A DNA stretch of 64,000 nucleotides from Muribaculaceae bacterium Isolate-110 (HZI) (GTDB taxonomy: Bacteria > Bacteroidota > Bacteroidia > Bacteroidales > Muribaculaceae). The notes below the pieces were generated by a model. It had not been told where the DNA came from, made no database searches, and was given only the letters and a program-made list of their open reading frames with translations. Where the stretch lies: the NCBI GenBank assembly GCA_003762875.1, contig RIBL01000012.1, positions 36,400 to 100,399 of the forward strand, given 5' to 3'. Position numbers and translations under genes: made by a program. Shown here in pieces: positions 52,887-60,644 of the stretch (its first letter is position 1; every line of letters starts with the position of its first letter).

Positions 52887-52929
52887 CGCTAAAAATCTCT
52901 AAACTCGGAATATTTAATGAAAAAATCAC

Positions 52930-52937
52930 TACCTTTG
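52930..52937 (+). promoter_or_regulatory. -7 element of the outer-membrane beta-barrel gene
   Basis: TACCTTTG at 52930-52937, 35 bases before the ATG at 52973. Confidence 0.65.
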
Positions 52938-52972
52938 TCCGCTGATTATTAATCAACCCTCATCACATCGAC

Positions 52973-53593
52973 ATGAAAAGAAGCCTTACAGCCCTAATGA
53001 TAGCCCTTGTGGCCCTGTGTGCCGTCTCCACCGCCCGCGCTCAGATGCGCTGGGGTGCATCGGCCGGAATCAATATCAACAGCATGAAATTCAAGCAGGA
53101 TCTCTTCGGGGTGAGCAGTGCGGTCGGTGAGTCGGCCGGTATACGTGGCGAGATGATGTTTCCCGGCATAGGCTTTGGTCTGGAGCTGGGTCTCTTCTAC
53201 CAGCAGCAGGGTGCGACACTCGCTCTTGGCGACAAACCCATATGGAGCACTCAGGGTTATGGCAACGAGCGTGTGTATCTCCACAGTGTGTCTATCCCGT
53301 TTAATCTTAAGTTTAAGTGGACACGTATGCAGGGACTTGAGGATTATGTGGCTCCGTTTGCGTTCGGTGGTCCTATCCTTCAGATACAGGCTGGCCACAG
53401 CAAGTGTGACGCTCTAAAATATTCGGGTGGAGATGTGGAGCTTTGTGCCGGCATAGGTGTCGAGGTGATGAAACGTTGGCAGATAGCCGGTTCGTATATC
53501 TGGGGCATGACCTATGCTCTCAAGACAGCCCAGCTTGTGGATGTCAGCGCGCGTAACCGCACCTGGGATATCAAAGTGACATACTTCTTTTAA
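52973..53593 (+). CDS. Outer-membrane beta-barrel protein (PorT-like family)
   Basis: This 206-residue protein has a signal peptide (about 1-23) and alternating hydrophobic strands typical of an eight-stranded barrel: MRWGASAGININSMKF, GIGFGLELGLFYQQQG, YLHSVSIPFNLKFKW, then a terminal IKVTYFF with the C-terminal Phe recognised by the BAM machinery. PorT is a T9SS component in Porphyromonas, but this fold is shared by many general barrels and the sequence alone does not prove that role. Transcribed alone, divergent from the C1 peptidase. Confidence 0.8.
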   Translation: MKRSLTALMIALVALCAVSTARAQMRWGASAGININSMKFKQDLFGVSSAVGESAGIRGEMMFPGIGFGLELGLFYQQQGATLALGDKPIWSTQGYGNERVYLHSVSIPFNLKFKWTRMQGLEDYVAPFAFGGPILQIQAGHSKCDALKYSGGDVELCAGIGVEVMKRWQIAGSYIWGMTYALKTAQLVDVSARNRTWDIKVTYFF

Positions 53594-53612
53594 GAATAAA
53601 AATCGAAAAAAT

Positions 53613-53670
53613 AATAATCAAGGGAAATGGGAAATCTATCTCGATAGATTTCCCATTTCCCTTGATTATT
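53613..53670 (+). terminator. Very long palindromic bidirectional terminator
   Basis: The arms 53613-53640 and 53643-53670 are perfect 28-base complements (AATAATCAAGGGAAATGGG at the left end) around a two-base centre. It separates the convergent beta-barrel and MmcQ/YjbR genes; T-rich sequence follows on the minus-strand side. Confidence 0.9.
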
Positions 53671-53681
53671 TAGAGAGCCGT

Positions 53682-54047
53682 TTATTCGATGGTCATGATT
53701 TCAGGATTGGCGGCAATGATGCGTTTGGGCAGTTTTTTTGCAGTCTCGTTGTAACTGTGACGTATGAGCGAGAGGATGAGTTCGTCGGTAAGAAGTCCGC
53801 GCAGGCTCACCTGATTCCAGTATTTTTTATTCCAATGCCATGCCGAGGTCACTTCGGCATAGCTGTCTCTGAGTTCACGTGCATACTCAGGGTCGCATTT
53901 GAGTACAAAATAGTCGGGATGGTCAAATCCGAAACAAGCAAAAATCTTGTCGCATACCCTGAAAAGCAGATAATCTTCGCCAAAAGCTGAGTCTTCACTT
54001 GTGCAAGGCAATCCAAGGCAATACTCACGTATAGTCTCTATATCCAT
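53682..54047 (-). CDS. MmcQ/YjbR-family protein
   Basis: This 121-residue protein matches the MmcQ/YjbR (CyaY-like fold) family: REYCLGLPCTSEDSAFGEDYL, KIFACFGFDHPDYFVLKCDP, SAWHWNKKYWNQVSL and LIRHSYNE near the end. It is often annotated as DNA-binding, but the function is not established. It has its own -7 element and a strong terminator, so it is a single-gene unit. Confidence 0.9.
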   Translation of the reverse strand: MDIETIREYCLGLPCTSEDSAFGEDYLLFRVCDKIFACFGFDHPDYFVLKCDPEYARELRDSYAEVTSAWHWNKKYWNQVSLRGLLTDELILSLIRHSYNETAKKLPKRIIAANPEIMTIE

Positions 54048-54079
54048 TATTAAGATGATTTTTCGTCAGAATTATGTTG

Positions 54080-54087
54080 CAAAGTTA
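54080..54087 (-). promoter_or_regulatory. -7 element of the MmcQ/YjbR gene
   Basis: TAACTTTG on the minus strand (54087-54080), 32 bases upstream of the ATG and after the stop of the cytochrome biogenesis gene. Confidence 0.7.
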
Positions 54088-54106
54088 CGGAGTTTTTGGC
54101 TCATAA

Positions 54107-56257
54107 TCAAGGCACACCGTAGGAATGAAGACCTGAGAGCAGATAATTGACTCCAAGATAGGTCATGAGTACCGACATGAATGCAACGAGCAGATAGCGC
54201 AGCAAAATCTTGTGGCTGCGGAAGAAAGAGAGCGAACTGCTATGGAGTGGCATGGCATAGATGAAAAATGTCACGAGAGCCCAAGTCTCTTTCGGATCCC
54301 AGCCCCAGTAACGTCCCCATGACTGGTTGGCCCAGATGGCTCCGGTGAATATGCCGGCTCCCAAAAGGAACAGGGCCGGGACCAGAAGGGTGATGCACAC
54401 TACTGACATGCGTTCGCGGCGAGGGCGGGACAACAGACCGATGGCGGCGGCAAGAGCGATTATGCCGAAGAGGGCATAGGATGTCATGACCAGCATGACG
54501 TGGAGCGACAGCAACCGCGAGGCCAGCACGGGCATAAGTGTCGACATGGCAGGATTGCGGCTTCCCATCATGGCGACAAGCAGCGAGGCTCCGGCCACAA
54601 TAATGCCGAGAGGTGCCATTACCGCTACGCGCCGTCCGCACCAGAGTGACAGCCCCAGAGCTATCCACGCGAGCGCGAGCATTGTTTCATAGCCTGTGGC
54701 CAGAGGGATGTGGCCTCCCACAATCCAGCGCAGTATTATAATATATGTGGTATATGCGAAGACTGCCCATGTGGCCGGGGCTGTAAGGCGTCTTACATAA
54801 GGATATTCATAGAGATATGCAATCAATGAAATGAGTCCCAGAATCAGTGTCAAAACCGCTGACAAAAGCGGGTAAAAAGAGTTGTTGTAAAGCCGTTCGG
54901 CATTAATGGCTGTTGCTGATGGGAGTGTGTTGCCGGCCATGGATTCCTGAAGCCGGCGCAGGTGCTGTAACTCGTCGTTGGCATGGCGAAATTGCCCGTG
55001 GTTTATATTGTAATATATCGATGAGAGAGTAGATGCAAACGATTGAGTCGTATCGCTGTCGGCATGCGACGGCAGTCGGTCGGCCCATGAATACCATGTC
55101 AGAGTGCTGTCGGACGGGTCTGTGACAGGCAGAGTAGTCAGAGCGTTGCCTGTGCACACTGTTGTGATGAGTGTCACGCGGTTGTCGTCGGCCAGCAGGT
55201 CGCGGTCATCGCTGTGGGTCTCGATGAGATGTTGGAGTCTGTAGATGCCTCCGGTGTAGAGGTCGGTGAGCGATACGTATGTGCGGCCGTCCATAGCCTC
55301 GCGTGCACGGCGGCTTTTCAGTCTTATCATGGGTTCATGTTTCCATGAATCGTAATAGAATATCCAGCCGGTGAGCACCTGCTCGGGTGACATACCTTTA
55401 TAGTTGTCCTTGCCGCTGACGGCCATGCAGAAGTCACGGGCAAATGTCTGGACTGGTTGTATACGTCCGTTGTGGGATATGTAGAGTGTCCCGAAAGTCT
55501 TGGCCAGCGGCCGTTGCAGCGTTTCGGGCATTGAGTCTGTCGCTCTGGCGGGGCTTGCTGTACACCAGGCCATCAGCCCGGCTGCCATGAGACGGCGCAG
55601 GTTGAGGCGAAAACGTCCGTTACGTTCGATAAGTGCGGCTGCCATGGCGGCAAACAGCAGTCCGTAACCGGCAAAAGTTATACCTATACCCCATGGGTCA
55701 TGATTGACGCTGAGTGTTGAACTGTCACCTGCAAGGCCTGACTGGCAGAAGCGATAGCCGTGAATGTCAAGAGTGCGGTTCATGGATATGCGGTGGCGGG
55801 AGGCCGAGCCGAGACTGTCGGTGATTTCGACTGTCGTGTAATAGTCGCGCGGGGAGTGTGTGCCGGGATAATATTCCACACCGCAGCCGATGAGTGAGAG
55901 GGAGAATGGGAGTGAACGTGTGGCGGAGGAGTCGGAGAGGGTGAATGTTGAGACGCTCTTGCCTTCGTGAAGCGTAACCGAGCCGTGCTCTCCGCAATAG
56001 TGTGTAACAGCGGCTCCGGCAAGGATTATTATGAGCGAGAGATGAAGTGACAGCACGGCCACCGTCATAGCCGAGCGTCGGGCTATGACGGTGACGAGTC
56101 CTGTCACTGCACATATGACCCATAGCGCAATCATCCATGGAGAATGGTAACAATAGGAGAGGGCCATAGGAGTGCCGGAATATTTCTCGACAACCGTAGC
56201 CGTAATCAGTCCGAGGGTTACAAGTGATAATGATATGAATGATATGTAGCGGGTCAT
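54107..56257 (-). CDS. Fused ResB/CcsA-type cytochrome c biogenesis protein
   Basis: This 716-residue membrane protein joins an N-terminal ResB-like part (three early membrane segments, then a large periplasmic region with SSDGQ-type loops, about residues 90-450) to a C-terminal CcsA part with about eight segments. The WWD heme-handling motif is WGRYWGWDPKETWALVTF at about 647-664. System II proteins of this kind carry heme across the membrane and attach it to CxxCH motifs. It directly follows a gene for a protein with two CxxCH motifs (6-base gap), its likely substrate. Last gene of the porin-imelysin-diheme operon. Confidence 0.9.
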   Translation of the reverse strand: MTRYISFISLSLVTLGLITATVVEKYSGTPMALSYCYHSPWMIALWVICAVTGLVTVIARRSAMTVAVLSLHLSLIIILAGAAVTHYCGEHGSVTLHEGKSVSTFTLSDSSATRSLPFSLSLIGCGVEYYPGTHSPRDYYTTVEITDSLGSASRHRISMNRTLDIHGYRFCQSGLAGDSSTLSVNHDPWGIGITFAGYGLLFAAMAAALIERNGRFRLNLRRLMAAGLMAWCTASPARATDSMPETLQRPLAKTFGTLYISHNGRIQPVQTFARDFCMAVSGKDNYKGMSPEQVLTGWIFYYDSWKHEPMIRLKSRRAREAMDGRTYVSLTDLYTGGIYRLQHLIETHSDDRDLLADDNRVTLITTVCTGNALTTLPVTDPSDSTLTWYSWADRLPSHADSDTTQSFASTLSSIYYNINHGQFRHANDELQHLRRLQESMAGNTLPSATAINAERLYNNSFYPLLSAVLTLILGLISLIAYLYEYPYVRRLTAPATWAVFAYTTYIIILRWIVGGHIPLATGYETMLALAWIALGLSLWCGRRVAVMAPLGIIVAGASLLVAMMGSRNPAMSTLMPVLASRLLSLHVMLVMTSYALFGIIALAAAIGLLSRPRRERMSVVCITLLVPALFLLGAGIFTGAIWANQSWGRYWGWDPKETWALVTFFIYAMPLHSSSLSFFRSHKILLRYLLVAFMSVLMTYLGVNYLLSGLHSYGVP

Positions 56258-56263
56258 GTGAGA

Positions 56264-57913
56264 TTATATGGCGTCGACAAATGTGATGATGGCGTCACGG
56301 TCCTCTTTGGGGAGCGCGCGGAATCGTTCGATGCTTCTGCGGGCATCGCTTTCGGATGAGTAGCCGTGCCACATGATGGCCTCCATGGCTGTGCGTGCGC
56401 GGCAGTCGTGCAGACGGTCAGCGGCCGGCGAACCTGTCACCTTCTGATGCAGACCGCGACCCCACAGCGGAGTGGTGCGGCACCAGCCTGTGCGGATGTC
56501 ATTGGCCATATGCAGTTTGTGCTGCACCATGTCGGTGTAAGGCCATATGGTCTGATAAGGATAGCGGGGCAGCTCGTTGTTTTTGAAGAATTTGGCTGGG
56601 TCGCGTATTTCGTCGGCACCTGTGGTCCATGACGGACGGTGGCAGTAGGCGCAACCTATTTCCTCAAACTTTTCCTTGCCTCTTGTCACGGCCGGATTGT
56701 CGATGTCGCGTACGGCCGGCACGGCAAGCCCGCGGTGCCATATCATCAGGTCGGTATACTCCTCATCGGTCATCTCGGCCGGAAGAGTCTTGGAGTTGAG
56801 ATAGGCGAGTATGCGCGACTCCATATCACCGTTCCACCACTCGGGGTAGTTGCGGTCAGGGTCGATTTTGGCAATGTAGCTGTCAAATCCGGCCTGTACC
56901 TCGGGGTCTTTGGCCGAACATGATGCCCATGAACCGGCAGCATCGAGATAGTGGTAGCGGCGGTCGGAACGGGTCACGTTGGTAATGTTCCATATGGCGT
57001 TGGCTCCGGCTGCATCCTGGAGCGGTCCGCGCGAGAGCGCGTAGGTGAATCGGCGGGGATAGAGTGTCCCGTCGCCCTGGAGTGCGTTGGAGTATTGGCC
57101 GGTCCAGTTGCCTGCGGCATAAAAGGCCGGATTGAGCTCCATATAGCCGTCGGCTTCCTCCTTGCGGTATTGGGCCAGCAGGTCGGCATCGTCGATGGCG
57201 TCGAGGAGTCCGGTGCCATAGATGCCAATTGTGCTTTCAAGGCGCACCTCATAGTCATCGGTGATGTCATAGCCCATACGGTAGGCATAGACGGCTGATT
57301 TGGGCATTATGACTTCGGGATAAATGAGTTCGTAGGTCTCTCCGTCGGCAAACTTGTTGCCCCATTCGTCGGTCGCCTTGTGCCATTTCACCGTAATCTG
57401 GCTCTCGTCAAGCGGAGCCTTGAACGGAGCCACGGCATGGCTCTGAGGCATACCGGCGAGCCATGTCACATAGGCATCGGTGTTGCGGTTGTACACGCAG
57501 AGCAGACATCCGTTGCCTATCTCGGTGGTCTTGAATGTGCCTTCATCCACACGTTTGCCGTGGCTGTAGCCGGGATGGCAGTGTATGCACGACGAGCGTA
57601 TGTAGGCCGGACCGAGGCCGCTACGGGTGCCTGTAGGGTTGGACATGAATGGTTTCTCAAAAATGGCTTCTCCATTCTTGAACTGCTGATACATGCCGCC
57701 GTCCTCTACGGCCGGAGTCGGCTGTTCGAGTGCGTTGGATGTGGCGAGATAGGAGGTGCCGAGCTGTCCGCCGGCATAGTACCATTGTGGTTTTTCCTGT
57801 TCTCCGTTTACAGTTGTGCTGTCGGTGATTTCGTCATCGGAACAAGCCCACAAGGCAGATGCCATGAGGGCTGTCCCAAGCAGACGTGTTGCGAATGCTT
57901 GCATAGGTATCAA
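56264..57913 (-). CDS. Di-heme oxidoreductase lipoprotein (DUF1111 family)
   Basis: This 549-residue protein has a lipoprotein signal (Cys 24, then SDDE). It carries two heme c motifs, CIHCH (109-113) and CAYCH (421-425), and an extra CLLC at 136-139. Family motifs of the DUF1111/thiol-oxidoreductase group are visible: GLGPAYIRSSC, FTYALSRGPLQDA, RGKEKFEEIGC, and TTPLWGRGLHQKV with LHDCRARTAMEAIMWH near the end. Homologues in Proteobacteria lie beside imelysin-type iron proteins. Acidic residues right after the cysteine resemble the Bacteroidota surface-export signal. It may pass electrons for iron or thiol redox on the envelope (inference). Confidence 0.9.
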   Translation of the reverse strand: MIPMQAFATRLLGTALMASALWACSDDEITDSTTVNGEQEKPQWYYAGGQLGTSYLATSNALEQPTPAVEDGGMYQQFKNGEAIFEKPFMSNPTGTRSGLGPAYIRSSCIHCHPGYSHGKRVDEGTFKTTEIGNGCLLCVYNRNTDAYVTWLAGMPQSHAVAPFKAPLDESQITVKWHKATDEWGNKFADGETYELIYPEVIMPKSAVYAYRMGYDITDDYEVRLESTIGIYGTGLLDAIDDADLLAQYRKEEADGYMELNPAFYAAGNWTGQYSNALQGDGTLYPRRFTYALSRGPLQDAAGANAIWNITNVTRSDRRYHYLDAAGSWASCSAKDPEVQAGFDSYIAKIDPDRNYPEWWNGDMESRILAYLNSKTLPAEMTDEEYTDLMIWHRGLAVPAVRDIDNPAVTRGKEKFEEIGCAYCHRPSWTTGADEIRDPAKFFKNNELPRYPYQTIWPYTDMVQHKLHMANDIRTGWCRTTPLWGRGLHQKVTGSPAADRLHDCRARTAMEAIMWHGYSSESDARRSIERFRALPKEDRDAIITFVDAI

Positions 57914-57926
57914 CTAACTGTTTGTA

Positions 57927-59090
57927 TTATTTGAGTATTTCGTTGTAGGCTTTTGTCAGTTGGTCGACGAGATCGGTGCCTGTCACGAGACGCGCTTTGG
58001 TGGCTTCGGGGCCTGTGGCCGAGAGCATGAACGGTTCGGGGATGGCGGCAATGGCTTTGATGGCGTCCTCGATGGCCTGACGGATGTCGGCATCCAGTTG
58101 AGGATTGCTCGACTTGATGTAGTCGGAGAGAGAGGCGTCGCCGCTCTTTGAACCGCAGTAAGCGTTGCGTATGCTGATGATATTGTCCTGGAAATCCTCG
58201 ATAGAGTTGAGCGAGTAGGGCGATTCGATATAGTTCTTGTCATCGTCGCTTGTGCCGCTGTTGGGACGTCCGATTTTGGTATTGCCCACCTCGTCGGCAA
58301 TGTCGATGCAGCCCTGAAGAATGTCCTCGGCTACTTCCTGATATGTCTTGAAGGTTGAGCCGGGTTGGCCTGCGTTGATCATCATTTCGCCATAGTTGAT
58401 ATTCTTGTCAAGCTCAGCTTCCTCAAGTATTTCCTGCTTTTCAGGACTTACATTGTCAGTGCCGGCCCAGCAAGCCTCGAGAAGCACACACTGGTTGCGC
58501 AGGTCTTCGGTAACGAGTGTGAGATATTTGAGTTCCTCGGGGGTATAGTCGAGCGAGTGGGTGTGAGAGGTCTGTCCGTCGGAGCTGAGTTCAAAAAGCA
58601 TGTACTCTACCGAATGGAAACCGAGCAGACCATATCCGAGGTTGTTGTCGACTGTATATTCCTTGCCGGCGCGGATTTCGGCCAGAAGGTCATCCATGGC
58701 GTTTTTGTCGAGAGGCCATGAGTCGATATGCGGGTCGATATAGTAATCGGCAGCGGGACCGAAGAGGAATGCCTCTGACAGCTCCCAGCTCTTGCGCGAC
58801 TTTTTCCATGTGTCGGCAGCGGCTTTTACGTCGGCCGAAGTGAGTGTGCCGGCGGCGTGTTTGGACTGTATGGTCAGACACAGGTCGTGAAGTTCGATGG
58901 CTGCGTCGGCCATTGACTTGTAGGTGGGAAGTACCGTGTTGTTGATGTAGGGGACGACGGCGCGTGAGATAGCCTCTTCTTTGGCCGAAAGATTGTTGTC
59001 GAGAATGTCGTCGTCATTGTTGTCAGAGCATGCTGTGGTCATGGTCATGACGGCGGCCGACAGGGCGAGAAGTGAAAATACTTTTTTCAT
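57927..59090 (-). CDS. Imelysin-family lipoprotein (M75, iron-associated)
   Basis: This 387-residue protein has a lipoprotein signal (Cys 21 followed by SDNNDDD). An all-helical imelysin domain follows, with two similar halves. The family GxHxxE motif is at 157-162 (G157, H159, E162) in LGFHSVEYMLFE. Imelysin proteins (IrpA, ICMP, EfeO-like) bind or handle iron at the cell surface despite the peptidase M75 name. The acidic stretch after Cys 21 resembles the Bacteroidota lipoprotein export signal, so an outward-facing location is likely. It sits between the porin gene (31-base gap) and the di-heme gene (13-base gap). Confidence 0.92.
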   Translation of the reverse strand: MKKVFSLLALSAAVMTMTTACSDNNDDDILDNNLSAKEEAISRAVVPYINNTVLPTYKSMADAAIELHDLCLTIQSKHAAGTLTSADVKAAADTWKKSRKSWELSEAFLFGPAADYYIDPHIDSWPLDKNAMDDLLAEIRAGKEYTVDNNLGYGLLGFHSVEYMLFELSSDGQTSHTHSLDYTPEELKYLTLVTEDLRNQCVLLEACWAGTDNVSPEKQEILEEAELDKNINYGEMMINAGQPGSTFKTYQEVAEDILQGCIDIADEVGNTKIGRPNSGTSDDDKNYIESPYSLNSIEDFQDNIISIRNAYCGSKSGDASLSDYIKSSNPQLDADIRQAIEDAIKAIAAIPEPFMLSATGPEATKARLVTGTDLVDQLTKAYNEILK

Positions 59091-59121
59091 TATGAATTGT
59101 TTTTTTGATTATATGTTTGAA

Positions 59122-60426
59122 TTAAAGAAACCATCCCGAGTAGGCTATGCCGAGTGAGACGGACGGTTCGTTGTTGTAACGACTGTCGAGGATGCCGACC
59201 GCATACTCACCCTTGACCACAATCTGCGGCAGGGGATAGTAGTTGATGCCGGCGGCTACGCGCTGGCGTCCGCACCAGTAATGTTTAGGGTCTCGCTCCA
59301 TCTTGTATTGTGAGTCGTAATAGTCATAGCGGCCGAATACAAACAGCCGTTTGCTCGTGGTGGCATAGGTCGGGATGAGGTCTAAGATGTTGTAACCGGC
59401 CTCAATACCGGTCGCGATGGCGGCACTGCCCACACGCTGGCGTTTCGAGATGGAATTTTTTGACATTGACATGTTGAAGTCTGTGATGGCTTTGGCGTCG
59501 GAGAGATGTCCGTAGTCAAAGTGACCGCGTGCCACGATGTTGTGTCCGCTGTAGGCGAAGTCAAACGAGCCTATGGCCACGGTGCCGTGTATGTTTTCTA
59601 CCTTCTTGCCGTCGGTGGGGTAAAGTGTGTTGCGGAAACTGTCGCCTATATAGCCCGATAGCGACATGCGCAGTCCGGGCACCGAAGTGTTGTCGACACG
59701 CACAGCAGCCGCATATTTGTTGGCTATCTTAAATTCATAAGGCGAGCCGGCTCCGTCGTGTATCCACCCTTTGTTGCCGAAACGGTCGCTGTCAAGGCCT
59801 GGGAGCAACATGGCTTCGTAACGCCATTTACCGGCCTTGCCCCATAGGCTTATACCCACTTCGTGCCATGTGCACGGCATGATAGTGTTCTCACCTTCGG
59901 GACGATATACACCGAAAAACTCTGTCGGCATGTGGTGGGCGTTGGTCTGTCCGACAGGCACTACAAGCATACCCGCACGCACATTGAGTTGAGGCATGAA
60001 CGATTTCTGAATCCAGAATTGTTCGAGAGCCACTTCGCCGCCTCGTTCTATCTCCTTTTCATATTCGCCGGCTTCCTCTTCCTCGATTTCTACGGCACTC
60101 TCTGTGCCTCCGTGTTCAAATTCGATTTCCGAACCCATACTCCATCCCTTTCCGAAGTCATATCCAAGAAATATCACTACGTGGGGCAGGTCGAATCGTC
60201 CGTGGCTCTGTCCTTTGTAGGCATCCGGAGTAGAGTATCGCAGATAATTGTCGCTATAAAAATTGCGGGTCATTACGGCCTCGCCATATCCACCGATGCT
60301 GAGGCGGTTGCGCATGCCTGTGGCTTTGGCCGTCGAGTCGGGGAGCTGCTCGGAGTGGGCGGTTGCGTCATGAGGCATTGCCATGGCCGACAGTCCGACA
60401 AGTGCACCGAAAATCAGTCTGTTCAT
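59122..60426 (-). CDS. Outer-membrane porin-like beta-barrel protein
   Basis: This 434-residue protein has a signal peptide (about 1-23) and many amphipathic strands: LSIGGYGEAVMTRNFYSDN, DLPHVVIFLGYDFGKGWSMG, QFWIQKSFMPQLNVRAGMLV, GISLWGKAGKWRYEAMLLPG. It ends VSLGIAYSGWFL. An acidic insert (SAVEIEEEEAGEYEKEIE, about 108-125) may be a cation-binding surface loop. The fold is like phosphate-selective OprO/OprP-type porins by general appearance only. First gene of the imelysin-diheme-CcsBA operon, so a metal or small-molecule entry route is inferred. Confidence 0.82.
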   Translation of the reverse strand: MNRLIFGALVGLSAMAMPHDATAHSEQLPDSTAKATGMRNRLSIGGYGEAVMTRNFYSDNYLRYSTPDAYKGQSHGRFDLPHVVIFLGYDFGKGWSMGSEIEFEHGGTESAVEIEEEEAGEYEKEIERGGEVALEQFWIQKSFMPQLNVRAGMLVVPVGQTNAHHMPTEFFGVYRPEGENTIMPCTWHEVGISLWGKAGKWRYEAMLLPGLDSDRFGNKGWIHDGAGSPYEFKIANKYAAAVRVDNTSVPGLRMSLSGYIGDSFRNTLYPTDGKKVENIHGTVAIGSFDFAYSGHNIVARGHFDYGHLSDAKAITDFNMSMSKNSISKRQRVGSAAIATGIEAGYNILDLIPTYATTSKRLFVFGRYDYYDSQYKMERDPKHYWCGRQRVAAGINYYPLPQIVVKGEYAVGILDSRYNNEPSVSLGIAYSGWFL

Positions 60427-60436
60427 GTGTTGTGAT

Positions 60437-60478
60437 AATGATGATTAAGTTTAACGGTGCAAAATTACTATCATCATT
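60437..60478 (-). promoter_or_regulatory. Promoter and possible operator of the porin-imelysin operon
   Basis: On the minus strand TAATTTTG (60467-60460) is the -7 element. Perfect inverted-repeat arms AATGATGAT (60437-60445) and ATCATCATT (60470-60478) flank it, with a 24-base spacer, so a dimeric regulator could cover the promoter. A further palindrome CTAAATTTAG lies at 60537-60546. The metal-repressor reading is inference. Confidence 0.6.
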
Positions 60479-60561
60479 TTACCTGTGCATTAGCTAAAAT
60501 TTGGTAAAAATTAGTGAAAAAGCAGGGTCAAATACCTAAATTTAGTGATAAATGACATAAA

Positions 60562-60601
60562 CGGAGCCCGTCCGGAACAGATAGATTCCGGGCGGGCTCC
60601 G
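60562..60601 (-). terminator. Terminator of the MFS gene (minus strand)
   Basis: CGGAGCCCGTCCGGAA (60562-60577) and TTCCGGGCGGGCTCCG (60586-60601) pair over 16 bases with one G-U pair around an 8-base loop. It lies 43 bases after the MFS stop; only TTTAT follows as a T run. Confidence 0.75.
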
Positions 60602-60644
60602 CTATGTTTTCAGAGACCGAAAAAAAGTCGGTCAGCAGCAGTGG

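Noticed and set aside
52973..53593. PorT of the type IX secretion system
   Set aside because: The eight-strand barrel fold is too common to claim that role, and no other T9SS genes adjoin it.
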